Assembly: GCA_019413925.1 (NCBI GenBank)
Contig: DXMY01000023.1
Span: 1-54,070 of the forward strand
DNA from: Collinsella sp.
GTDB lineage: Bacteria > Actinomycetota > Coriobacteriia > Coriobacteriales > Coriobacteriaceae
Direction: 5' to 3'
Length of the DNA: 54,070 nt
The notes beneath the pieces are model-generated. The model was not told where the DNA came from and made no database searches. It saw nothing but the letters and a program-made list of their open reading frames with translations. Made by a program: the position numbers and the translations under genes. Each line of letters starts with the position of its first letter. Within the stretch, counting starts at the first letter, position 1. Shown here piece by piece: positions 32,710 to 41,114 of the stretch.

Positions 32710-33372
32710 ATGTCCGAAAAGAGTGCCCTGTTCATGGCGCGCACGACGCGCTTCCACGAGTTTGCCCGCAGCTTGACGACCACCCTGGGTGTCGAGGTGA
32801 GCCTGGCAACCCCCGATTCGCCGACTGCGGCGCACGACTTTGACCTGCTGATTCTCGATTCCGATGGCATCCGCAGTGACCGCATCGATCAGATTGCCAA
32901 GTGGCTTGACGATCGTGGCGGCGTCCCCATGCTGGTGATCGTCGACGACGAGGCCCTTGGCACCCTGCGTCTGCCCAATCATGCGCATGCCGACTTTGTA
33001 TGCCCCACGGCGACGCCCAACGAACTCAAGGCTCGTGCGCAGCGCCTGATGGGCGAGGAGGAGACCGTCACCGCCGACGATGTGCTCAACATCGATAACC
33101 TCGAGATTAACCTGGCTACCTACCAGGTGACGCTCGATAACGAGCCTATCGACCTGACGTTGATGGAGTACTCGCTGCTGAGCTTTTTGGCGACGCATCC
33201 CAACCGTGCCTACAGCCGCGAGGTACTGCTGCACCGCGTGTGGGGCTTTGAGTACTGCGGCGGCACGCGCACCGTCGACGTGCACATCCGACGCATCCGC
33301 TCCAAGGTGGGCCCGCAGATAGCGGCACACATCACCACCGTCCGCGGCGTGGGCTATCTGTTTAAGGACTAG
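32710..33372 (+). CDS. GlnR-like orphan response regulator (OmpR-type winged helix)
   Basis: 220 residues. The C-terminal half is a clear OmpR/PhoB winged helix (IDLTLMEYSLLSFLATHPNR, RTVDVHIRRIRSKVG, ITTVRGVGYLFKD). The N-terminal receiver is atypical: an Asp in LLILDSDG remains, but the acidic pair near the start and the conserved Lys (normally KP) are missing. That is the pattern of actinobacterial GlnR, which acts without phosphorylation by a kinase. No kinase gene is nearby. Its position 50 bases after glnA, with a GGAGG ribosome site, and the GlnR-type box before glnA support nitrogen regulation. Confidence 0.72.
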   Translation: MSEKSALFMARTTRFHEFARSLTTTLGVEVSLATPDSPTAAHDFDLLILDSDGIRSDRIDQIAKWLDDRGGVPMLVIVDDEALGTLRLPNHAHADFVCPTATPNELKARAQRLMGEEETVTADDVLNIDNLEINLATYQVTLDNEPIDLTLMEYSLLSFLATHPNRAYSREVLLHRVWGFEYCGGTRTVDVHIRRIRSKVGPQIAAHITTVRGVGYLFKD

Positions 33373-33377
33373 CTTTT

Positions 33378-33413
33378 CACCACAAAGGGGACAGGCACCT
33401 TTGTGGTGGTTTT
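33378..33413 (+). terminator. CCACAAAGG-family hairpin terminator, copy 1
   Basis: CACCACAAAGG (33378-33388) pairs with CCTTTGTGGTG (33398-33408), followed by TTTT. It lies right after the GlnR-like gene. The same hairpin recurs at 47035, 48613 and 49568. Confidence 0.8.
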
Positions 33414-33527
33414 GACGCGGGTGCGGGTTCCTCTCGAATCTGCAGCAGAACTTAAGCCTTCCTAAAAGATTGCGTTCTCATACACTTGCGCCCGCATATT
33501 GGGGTACAACTCAACGTGAACAATGAT

Positions 33528-33551
33528 GGCCCGCCACATGTTTGGCGGGCC
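33528..33551 (+). promoter_or_regulatory. GC-rich hairpin in the htrA leader
   Basis: GGCCCGCCA (33528-33536) pairs with TGGCGGGCC (33543-33551), ending about 20 bases before the ribosome site. It may affect htrA expression or end upstream transcription; a short T-rich stretch follows. Confidence 0.4.
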
Positions 33552-33580
33552 TTTGGTTATTTGACGAAAGGATCGCAGCT

Positions 33581-35044
33581 ATGAGCGAGTACGATTCCCA
33601 GCGTCCCCAGGATGCGGGCAACGCCGGCGAGACCCAACAGCAGCCGCGTGTGCAGGTAGAGTCGACGCCTGCCGATGGCAACAACATTCCTTACGTGCAG
33701 GCCTACGACACGCAGACCGGCCAGCCGCTGGGTGGCCAGCAGGTCGTGAACAAGCACACGGTGGTCAAGACCAAGACCAAAAAGCTGCCGATCTTTATTA
33801 CGGCACTTGCCGGCTGCGCCTGCGGCGCCCTGCTGGTCATTGCGCTCATTATGAGCGGCACGCTCAACATTGGCGGCGGAAAGAATGCCGTGACGGCGGG
33901 CGCATCTGGCTCGTCGACGCAAAAGATTACGATTGATTCCGAGGACACCACGCTGGCCGAGGCCGTTTCTGCCAAGGCCCTGCCCTCCGTGGTTTCCATT
34001 ACCGCCACTTCGAGCGGCAGCCAGAATGGCTCGCTTTCGCAGTCTGCCGACGAGTCGGACAACTCGGGCAGCGTCGGTTCGGGCGTGGTGCTCGATACCG
34101 AGGGCCACATCCTCACCAACAACCACGTGGTCGATGGTTACGACCAGTACGTGGTGACCATGGACGACGGCACCACCTACGAGGCCGAGTTCGTGGGCAA
34201 CGATGCCTCGAGCGACCTGGCCGTCATCAAGCTCAAGGACGCCGACGCCTCCAAGCTTACGCCGATCGAGATCGGTGACTCCTCCAAGCTCAACGTGGGC
34301 GAGTGGGTTATGGCCATCGGTTCGCCGTTCGGCAACGAGCAGTCTGTCTCCACGGGCATTGTGTCGGCGCTGTATCGCTCCACGGCCATGAGTTCTACCA
34401 GCGGTAACACCATCTATGCCAACATGATCCAGACCGATGCCGCCATCAACCCGGGCAACTCCGGTGGCGCGCTCGTCAACGACAACGGCGAGCTCGTGGG
34501 TATCAACTCGCTCATCGAGAGTTACTCGGGCTCCAGTTCGGGCGTGGGCTTTGCCATTCCGGTCAACTATGCCAAGAACATCGCTGACCAGATTATCGGC
34601 GGTAAGACGCCGGTGCACCCGTACCTGGGCGCCACGCTTTCGAGCGTCAATGCGCTCAATGCCCGTACCAACAAGCTGAGCACCGACAGCGGCGCGTACG
34701 TGGCGAGCGTCGTCGAGGACGGTCCCGCCGCCAAGGCTGGCATCCAAGAGGGCGATGTCATTACCAAGCTGGGCGACGACGAGATCACGAGCGCCGACGG
34801 CCTGATCATCGCGCTGCGCAGCCATGAGGTGGGCGAGAAGGTCGAGATTACGCTTATGCGCGGCAAGGACGAGAAGAAGGTCACCGTCGAGCTGGGCTCC
34901 GATGAGAAGCTGCAGAACCAGCAACAGGACGACAGCGCGACCGACACCGGCAACGGCGGTATTACCGACGAGCAGCTGCGCCAGTATCTGGAGGAGCTGC
35001 TGGGCCAGCAGGGCCAGGGTCAGGGCTACGGTCAGGGGTTCTAG
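33581..35044 (+). CDS. htrA: HtrA/DegP-family serine protease, membrane-anchored
   Basis: 487 residues. A ~68-residue polar N-terminus is followed by one membrane helix (LPIFITALAGCACGALLVIAL), a trypsin-like domain, and one PDZ domain (near 350-440). The catalytic triad is H182 (TNNHVV), D212 (SSDLAV) and S294 (GNSGGAL). It degrades or refolds damaged exported proteins outside the membrane. The Q/G-rich tail is unusual. The ribosome site is GAAAGGATC. It has its own terminator and no sensor kinase beside it. Confidence 0.9.
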   Translation: MSEYDSQRPQDAGNAGETQQQPRVQVESTPADGNNIPYVQAYDTQTGQPLGGQQVVNKHTVVKTKTKKLPIFITALAGCACGALLVIALIMSGTLNIGGGKNAVTAGASGSSTQKITIDSEDTTLAEAVSAKALPSVVSITATSSGSQNGSLSQSADESDNSGSVGSGVVLDTEGHILTNNHVVDGYDQYVVTMDDGTTYEAEFVGNDASSDLAVIKLKDADASKLTPIEIGDSSKLNVGEWVMAIGSPFGNEQSVSTGIVSALYRSTAMSSTSGNTIYANMIQTDAAINPGNSGGALVNDNGELVGINSLIESYSGSSSGVGFAIPVNYAKNIADQIIGGKTPVHPYLGATLSSVNALNARTNKLSTDSGAYVASVVEDGPAAKAGIQEGDVITKLGDDEITSADGLIIALRSHEVGEKVEITLMRGKDEKKVTVELGSDEKLQNQQQDDSATDTGNGGITDEQLRQYLEELLGQQGQGQGYGQGF

Positions 35045-35070
35045 CGAGCCGTTTCGCGCATACCAATGCC

Positions 35071-35110
35071 AGAGGGGCTGTCCCACCAAGCGCGGGACAG
35101 CCCCTCTTTT
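35071..35110 (+). terminator. Intrinsic terminator after htrA
   Basis: The 14-bp stem AGAGGGGCTGTCCC / GGGACAGCCCCTCT (35071-35084 / 35094-35107) is followed by TTTT. A further 9-bp inverted repeat TGATCCGTT / AACGGATCA lies at 35114-35144, before ligA. Confidence 0.9.
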
Positions 35111-35293
35111 CTTATTGATCCGTTGGGGACGGAGGAAAACGGATCATTTAAAGCTGATAAGAGCATGGTTTGATCGCGCGATCCACCCCGGTCTGGCGGC
35201 TGCCGATTCGGTGCGGTTCGAAAGGGCTATTCGGCCCCTTTGCGACCGGTGGTACTCTAGTATCCGTTTGAAATCGAGCGAAGGAGTGCCGCT

Positions 35294-37522
35294 ATGGAGC
35301 AATCGAGCCTGTTTGGTGAAGGCGTGGACATCGATACCGAAACGCCCGCGAGCGCGGATGCCGCCGCACCGGCCGACGCCCGTGCCCAGGCGGCAGCGCG
35401 TGCGGCCGAGCTGCGCCACGAGCTCGATTACCACGCCTATCGCTACTACATGCTCGATGCGCCCGAGATCACGGATGCCGCCTTTGACAAAATGCTCGTT
35501 GAGCTGCAGGAGATCGAGGCGACCTACCCCGACCTGGTGACGCCCGACAGCTATACCCAGCGCGTGGGCGGCTACGTGAGCGAGCAGTTTACGCCGGTCA
35601 CGCACATGGCACGCATGTATTCCATGGACGATGCCATGGATCTGGACGAACTCGACGCGTGGCTCCAGCGTACCGAGGATGCGCTCGGTGCCGGTAGCGT
35701 CACCTATACCTGCGAGCTTAAGATCGACGGTCTGGGCGTGGCGCTTACCTACCAAAGCGGCACCTTCGTGCGCGCGGCCACGCGCGGCGATGGCACCACG
35801 GGCGAGGACGTGTCGCTCAACGTCCGTACCATCAAGGATGTGCCCATGCACCTGTCCGAGCCGGCGCTCGCCCACATGGGCGCCGACCGCGAGCGCACCA
35901 TTGAGGTGCGCGGTGAGGTCTATATGCCCAAGGGCAGCTTTGTTCGTCTGAACGACGAGGCCGATGCCGAGGGTCGCGACCCCTTCGCCAACCCGCGCAA
36001 CGCCGCCGCCGGCAGCCTGCGCCAAAAGGATCCCAAGGTCACGGCACGCCGTGACCTGGCCACCTTTATCTATGCCATCGCCGATACCGATCCGCTGCAC
36101 GTCCACAGCCAGCGCGAGTTCCTCGACTGGCTGCGCAACGCTGGCTTTAGCGTCAACCCTAACGTTGCCCGTTGCGCCACGCCCGCCGAGGTCCACGAGT
36201 TCTGTGCCCAGGCGCTTGAGCACCGCGGTGACCTGGACTACGACATCGACGGCGTGGTCGTAAAGGTCGATAGCTTCCAACAGCAGCTCGACCTGGGCTT
36301 TACCGCCCGCGCGCCGCGCTGGGCCATCGCCTTTAAGTTCCCGCCCGAGGAAAAGCAGACCATCCTGCGCGAGATTCGCATCCAGGTGGGCCGCACCGGT
36401 GTGCTCACGCCGGTCGCCGAGTTCGACCCGGTGACGGTTGCCGGCTCCACCATCGCGCGCGCCACGCTGCACAACATCGACGAGATCCGTCGCAAAAACG
36501 TGCGCGAGGGCGACACCATCATCGTGCACAAGGCGGGTGACGTGATTCCCGAGGTTGTGGGCCCGGTGCTCGACAAGCGCCCGGCCGATTCGGTTGACTG
36601 GCACATGCCCGAGGTCTGCCCCGTGTGCGGCAGCCCCGTGGTCCACGAGGACGGTGAGGTTGCCTACCGCTGCGTCTCCATCGACTGCCCCGCGCAGCTC
36701 AAGGAGCGCCTGCTCCACTGGGTGAGCCGCGGCTGCATGGACGTCGACGGCCTGGGCGACGAGATCGTCGACAAGATGATCGCCGCCGGACTGATCCATG
36801 ATGTCGCGGACTTCTACCAGCTCACGGTCGACGACATCGCCGGACTGGACACGGGGCGCAGCTATGCTAGCTCCAACAGCAAAAAGGGCGTCAAGAAGGG
36901 CGATCCCATTCCGGTGGGCCTTAAGACGGCCGAGAAAATCATTGCCGAGCTCAACAAGTCCAAGAGCCAGCCACTCGGTCGCGTGCTGTTTGCCCTGGGC
37001 ATCCGCCACGTGGGCAAGAGCGTGGGCGAGGTCATCGCCGAGCGATTCCTGTCGATTGACAAGCTTATCTTGGCGAGCGAAGAGGATATTGCCGAGTGCG
37101 AGGGCATCGGTCCCAAGATTGCGGCGAGCGTCAAGCAGTTCCTGGCCGTGCCCGAGAACCTTGCCGTGCTGGAGCGCCTGCGCCAGGCGGGCCTGTCGCT
37201 CGAGGTCGACTTGGGCGCCGCGCACGCGCAAGCCGCAGCCGACGCTGGCGTGGCGGGCGAGCTCGCCGACGCACAGCCACTCGCGGGTCTGACCTTCGTG
37301 CTCACCGGCACGCTCGTCAACCGCACGCGCGACGAGGCGGGCGCGGCGCTCAAGGTGCTCGGCGCTAAGGTTTCGGGCAGCGTGTCAAAGAAGACGAGCT
37401 ACCTGGTCGCCGGCCCCAAAGCGGGCTCCAAGCTCACCAAGGCCGAGCAGCTGGGTGTGCCCGTGCTGGATGAGGATGCGCTCGAGCAGATCCTGGCTAC
37501 TGGTGAGGTGCCCCAGGCTTAG
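35294..37522 (+). CDS. ligA: NAD-dependent DNA ligase LigA
   Basis: 742 residues, slightly long for LigA (~670). It seals nicks in replication and repair. The adenylylated Lys is K143 in ELKIDG. Order: the N-terminal Ia domain (DYHAYRYYMLD), nucleotidyltransferase domain (TRGDGTTGEDV, NPRNAAAGSLRQ), OB fold, a four-Cys zinc finger (CPVCGS, then CVSIDCPAQ), helix-hairpin-helix, and a C-terminal BRCT domain (LAGLTFVLTGTLVN). An N-terminal acidic/Ala-rich extension of about 30 residues adds length. The ribosome site GAAGGAG precedes ATG 35294. Confidence 0.96.
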   Translation: MEQSSLFGEGVDIDTETPASADAAAPADARAQAAARAAELRHELDYHAYRYYMLDAPEITDAAFDKMLVELQEIEATYPDLVTPDSYTQRVGGYVSEQFTPVTHMARMYSMDDAMDLDELDAWLQRTEDALGAGSVTYTCELKIDGLGVALTYQSGTFVRAATRGDGTTGEDVSLNVRTIKDVPMHLSEPALAHMGADRERTIEVRGEVYMPKGSFVRLNDEADAEGRDPFANPRNAAAGSLRQKDPKVTARRDLATFIYAIADTDPLHVHSQREFLDWLRNAGFSVNPNVARCATPAEVHEFCAQALEHRGDLDYDIDGVVVKVDSFQQQLDLGFTARAPRWAIAFKFPPEEKQTILREIRIQVGRTGVLTPVAEFDPVTVAGSTIARATLHNIDEIRRKNVREGDTIIVHKAGDVIPEVVGPVLDKRPADSVDWHMPEVCPVCGSPVVHEDGEVAYRCVSIDCPAQLKERLLHWVSRGCMDVDGLGDEIVDKMIAAGLIHDVADFYQLTVDDIAGLDTGRSYASSNSKKGVKKGDPIPVGLKTAEKIIAELNKSKSQPLGRVLFALGIRHVGKSVGEVIAERFLSIDKLILASEEDIAECEGIGPKIAASVKQFLAVPENLAVLERLRQAGLSLEVDLGAAHAQAAADAGVAGELADAQPLAGLTFVLTGTLVNRTRDEAGAALKVLGAKVSGSVSKKTSYLVAGPKAGSKLTKAEQLGVPVLDEDALEQILATGEVPQA

Positions 37523-37541
37523 TGCATCGATAGCCTAATTG

Positions 37542-37582
37542 AAGAACCGCCCGGAAAGCATGATGCCTTCCGGGCGGTTCTT
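37542..37582. terminator. Terminator between ligA and the MATE gene
   Basis: AAGAACCGCCCGGAA (37542-37556) and TTCCGGGCGGTTCTT (37568-37582) pair over 15 bases around an 11-base loop. It serves ligA and, in reverse, the convergent MATE gene. Confidence 0.88.
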
Positions 37583-37680
37583 ATTTGGACGGGGCAACCG
37601 GCACCGTGATCTGCGTCACATAGGTCGCGGGGTCGTCGCTGATGATGCCGTCAATGAGAGCGATCTCGCGTTGCCCCGCT
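37581..37680 (-). pseudogene. Short gene remnant after the MATE gene, unassigned
   Basis: On the minus strand, in a different frame from the MATE gene, a protein-like tail (REIALIDGIISDDPATYVTQ, then ITVPVAPSK) ends at a TAA directly before the hairpin. It could be the 3' end of a deleted gene, with the MATE gene brought in beside it, or chance. I do not recognise the family. Confidence 0.25.
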
Positions 37681-39025
37681 ACGCTGCCAACTTGTCAAAA
37701 GCCCCGCGTCGGTTGAGCACGGTAAACGCGACAACACAGATGACTGCCGACAAAATCGAACCGCACGGCGAGGCGATGCCCATGGGAAACAGCGTATCGG
37801 AATGGGCATTCGACAGCAGCCAAGCGCCGGGCACGCGAATGAGCGCCACGGCCAGCACGTTGTGCGCAAAGCCGATGTAGCTCTTGCCATACGCAGCGAA
37901 AAAGCCGCTAAAGCAAATGTGGATGCCGGCAAAAATCGCGTCGAAAATGTAGCTGCGCATATAGCCGGTGCCGGCGGCGACTACCGCGGAGTCCTTGGCA
38001 AAAAAGCCGATAAACGCCGGCGCCACCAGCCACATCAGCACCGTGATCAGGCAGCCGTACACCACCGAGATCGTCATGGCGTCTTTGAGTACCTGACGTG
38101 CGCGGTCGCCCTTGCCCGCGCCGGCGTTTTGTGCCGTGAGTGCGCTGACGGTGGCGCCCATGGAGCTCGGCACAATGAACAAAAAGCTGATCATCTTCTC
38201 GACCAGGCCCACCGCAGCGGCGTCGACGAGCCCTCGGTGGTTGGCGATGACGGTGATAAACATAAACGCCACCTGGATGCAGCCGTCCTGCACGGCCACG
38301 GGCACGCCGATCTTAAGAATGCTGCCGAGCACCTCGGGCTGGGGGCGCAGGTCGCTGCGCTTAACGTGGATGTTCGTGCGGCGACTCTTGAGCCACACGA
38401 GCGCGAGGGCAACGCTTGCCGTCTGGGCGGTCACTGTGCCGAGCGCCGCGCCCACGGGGCCGAGCCCCATGTGGCCGATAAACAGAAAGTCGAGCGCGAT
38501 GTTGATGATGCATGCCACGCCGATCACGTACATGGGCGAGCGCGAATCTCCCAGCCCGCGAAAGATGGCCGAAAGAATGTTGTACGCGGCGATAAAGGGG
38601 ATGCCCATAAAGCAGATACGCAGGTAGGCGGCGGTGCCTTCGACTGCCTCGGCCGGCGTGCCAATGAGTGTCACGATCTGCGGGCACAGTGCGAGCAGGA
38701 CAGCGGCCAGCACCACCGAGACGCCCATAAAGAGCGTGATGGTGTTGCCGATGGCGGTCTCGGCGCGATCGAAGCGACGCGAACCCACGGCGTGGCCGAC
38801 GATGACCGTCGTTCCCATGGCCAGGCCCACGAGCGTCACGGTAATGATATAGAGCGTCTGCGCGCCATTGCCCACGGCGGTGATGCCGGCGGCACCGCTG
38901 AACTGCCCCATCATGTACAGGTCGGCCATGCCGTAGAGCATCTGTAAAAAGTACGAGAGCATATAGGGCAGGGCAAAGACCGCGATGGTCTTGAGGACAT
39001 TGCCGCGTGTGAGGTCGTGTTCCAT
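37679..39025 (-). CDS. MATE-family multidrug/toxin efflux transporter
   Basis: 448 residues, about 12 membrane segments in two related halves, as in MATE proteins. Typical segments are LPYMLSYFLQMLYGMADLYMMG and later GIPFIAAYNILSAIFRGLGD. MATE proteins exchange drugs or metabolites for Na+ or H+. The start MEHDLTRGN at 39025 is family-typical; the longer frame from 39160 adds a non-family N-terminus. It is divergent from the ABC exporter pair, sharing a 259-base gap, which suggests a joint export region. Confidence 0.88.
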   Translation of the reverse strand: MEHDLTRGNVLKTIAVFALPYMLSYFLQMLYGMADLYMMGQFSGAAGITAVGNGAQTLYIITVTLVGLAMGTTVIVGHAVGSRRFDRAETAIGNTITLFMGVSVVLAAVLLALCPQIVTLIGTPAEAVEGTAAYLRICFMGIPFIAAYNILSAIFRGLGDSRSPMYVIGVACIINIALDFLFIGHMGLGPVGAALGTVTAQTASVALALVWLKSRRTNIHVKRSDLRPQPEVLGSILKIGVPVAVQDGCIQVAFMFITVIANHRGLVDAAAVGLVEKMISFLFIVPSSMGATVSALTAQNAGAGKGDRARQVLKDAMTISVVYGCLITVLMWLVAPAFIGFFAKDSAVVAAGTGYMRSYIFDAIFAGIHICFSGFFAAYGKSYIGFAHNVLAVALIRVPGAWLLSNAHSDTLFPMGIASPCGSILSAVICVVAFTVLNRRGAFDKLAA

Positions 39026-39215
39026 GGGCGGGGCTTTCTGGCTGGGTTTGTTTACGTACCAGTGTAGTGAAAACCCTATAACGATTGTAGAGTCAAGGTT
39101 TGTGTTGACAGTGGGGCGAAATAAGTCGCGCGCACCATTATTCCGAGTGAATATGGACACACGTCACGAGAACTCGCCGCTGGCGCTAACCTTGCAGAAA
39201 ACGATTTCGGAATAC

Positions 39216-39243
39216 TTGACACCATTATTCGGCGCGCCATAAT
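39216..39243 (+). promoter_or_regulatory. Promoter of the ABC exporter operon
   Basis: TTGACA (39216-39221) and CATAAT (39238-39243) are 16 bases apart, 42 bases before the start codon. It is one of the closest matches to the consensus in the window. Confidence 0.65.
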
Positions 39244-39284
39244 ACGTGGGTTTGCGAACAACGTTTGATGGGGGATGAATCTGC

Positions 39285-41114
39285 GTGCGCAATCTCAAGA
39301 TTTTGTTTTCCTATCTGGGGGCATACCGCCGCGATGCCATTCTCGGCGTGCTCTTTGTGACGGCCGAGACGGCGCTCGAGTTGTTTATCCCGGTCATCAT
39401 GGCAAATATCATCGATGTGGGCGTGCCTGCGGGCGACATCAACTACATGCTGTTGCAAGGCACGTATATGTTGGTATGCGCCGCATGCTCGCTGGTACTT
39501 GGCTTGGGCTATGCACGCACGTCTGCCCGCGTCGCCTCGGGACTGGGCGCCAACCTGCGCGAGGCCGAGTATCGCAAGATCCAGACGCTCGCTTTTGGCA
39601 ATCTCGATGAATACGAGACGAGCTCGCTTGTCACTCGCATGACCACCGACATCACCGTGATTCAAAACGCCGTAGGCAACGGCTTCCGCCCCATGGTGCG
39701 CGGGGCGGTAAATCTGGTCATGGGCCTCGTCTACGCCTTTGCGCTCTCGCGCGAGCTCGCGGCGGTCTTTGCCGTCATTCTGCCGATGCTCGCCATCGTG
39801 CTCGGTATCATTACCGTGCGTGTGAGCCCGCTCTACTGCCAGCTCCAGACCTCGATGGACCACCTCAACGGCGTGGTGCAAGAGGACCTTACCGCCGTGC
39901 GCGCCGTGAAGGCTTACGTGCGCGCCGAGCACGAATGCGACAAGTTCGACACCGTCAATACCGAGCTCGCTGGCACGGCGACCAAGACCTTCGGCACCGC
40001 CGTGCTCAACCTGCCGGTGTTCCAACTCTCGATGTACGTGGCTGCGCTCTCGATCTTGTGGATTGGCGGCCGCATGATCATCGAAGGCCGCTTGGGCGTG
40101 GGCTCGCTCACGGGCTTTATGAGCTACGTGCTGCTGATCATGAACTCGCTCATGATGATTTCCAACGTGTTTTTGCTGCTCACGCGCGCTCTCACGAGTG
40201 TGGGCCGTATCGCAGAGGTGCTCGATGAGGAGCCCTTTATCGCCAACCCTGCGGGAGACCACGCGACTGCGGCGCCAGCGGACGGCAGTATCGAGTTTCG
40301 CGACGTTTCCTTTAAATACCGCGCGGATGCGGCCGAGGATGTGCTCGAGCATATCGACCTTCGCATCGAGAGCGGCTCGACGGTGGGCATCCTCGGCGGC
40401 ACGGGCTCGGGCAAGAGCTCGCTTGTGCAGCTGATTGCGCGCCTGTACGACGCCGCCGAGGGCACCGTGCTTGTGGGCGGATACGACGTGCGCGACTACG
40501 ACCTTGCGACCCTACGCGACGCCGTGGGCATTGTGCTGCAAAAGAATGTGCTGTTCACGGGCACCGTGCGCGAGAACCTGCAGTGGGGCAATCCGCAGGC
40601 GTCGGACGATGAGCTCCTCGCGGCTTGCCGCGCGGCGTGCGTGGACGAGTTTCTTGATCGCATCGGCGGGCTGGACGGCGAGTTAGGCCAAGGCGGCGCC
40701 GGTGTTTCGGGTGGCCAGCAGCAACGCCTGTGCATTGCGCGCACGCTGCTCAAGCATCCGCGCGTGCTCATTTTTGACGACTCGACCAGTGCGGTCGATA
40801 TGGCGACCGACGCTAAGATTCGTGAGCACATCGCTCGGATTCCCAATACGACCGTGCTCATCATCGCCCAGCGCATCGCGAGCGTCATGGATGCCGATCG
40901 CATTGTGGTGTTGGACGACGGTCGTGTCCACGGCGTGGGCACGCACGAGGAACTGCTGGCGGGCGACAACATCTACCAGGAGATTTATGCCTCGCAGATG
41001 GAGTTCGCGGGGAACGCAGACACCGGCGACGGCTGCGACGATGGGTGCGCGAACGATCCTTTTTCCTCCGTCTCCAGCGAATCACCCTTGGAAGGGGGTG
41101 AGCGCCATGCCTAA
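39285..41114 (+). CDS. ABC exporter half-transporter, degenerate-site subunit
   Basis: 609 residues: an N-terminal six-helix exporter domain (residues ~1-310) and an NBD with Walker A GGTGSGKSS, signature VSGGQQQR and Walker B LIFDDSTSAVD. The catalytic Glu after Walker B is Asp here, as in the non-hydrolysing subunit of heterodimeric exporters such as TM287/288 and BmrCD. The start is GTG 39285 behind GGGGGAT. The next gene overlaps its stop by eight bases and has the normal Glu, so the two should form one heterodimer. Substrate unknown; drugs or peptides are common. Confidence 0.88.
   Translation: MRNLKILFSYLGAYRRDAILGVLFVTAETALELFIPVIMANIIDVGVPAGDINYMLLQGTYMLVCAACSLVLGLGYARTSARVASGLGANLREAEYRKIQTLAFGNLDEYETSSLVTRMTTDITVIQNAVGNGFRPMVRGAVNLVMGLVYAFALSRELAAVFAVILPMLAIVLGIITVRVSPLYCQLQTSMDHLNGVVQEDLTAVRAVKAYVRAEHECDKFDTVNTELAGTATKTFGTAVLNLPVFQLSMYVAALSILWIGGRMIIEGRLGVGSLTGFMSYVLLIMNSLMMISNVFLLLTRALTSVGRIAEVLDEEPFIANPAGDHATAAPADGSIEFRDVSFKYRADAAEDVLEHIDLRIESGSTVGILGGTGSGKSSLVQLIARLYDAAEGTVLVGGYDVRDYDLATLRDAVGIVLQKNVLFTGTVRENLQWGNPQASDDELLAACRAACVDEFLDRIGGLDGELGQGGAGVSGGQQQRLCIARTLLKHPRVLIFDDSTSAVDMATDAKIREHIARIPNTTVLIIAQRIASVMDADRIVVLDDGRVHGVGTHEELLAGDNIYQEIYASQMEFAGNADTGDGCDDGCANDPFSSVSSESPLEGGERHA

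Noticed and set aside
35144..37231. A 695-codon open frame opposite ligA
   Set aside because: Shadow of ligA; no motifs and no ribosome site.
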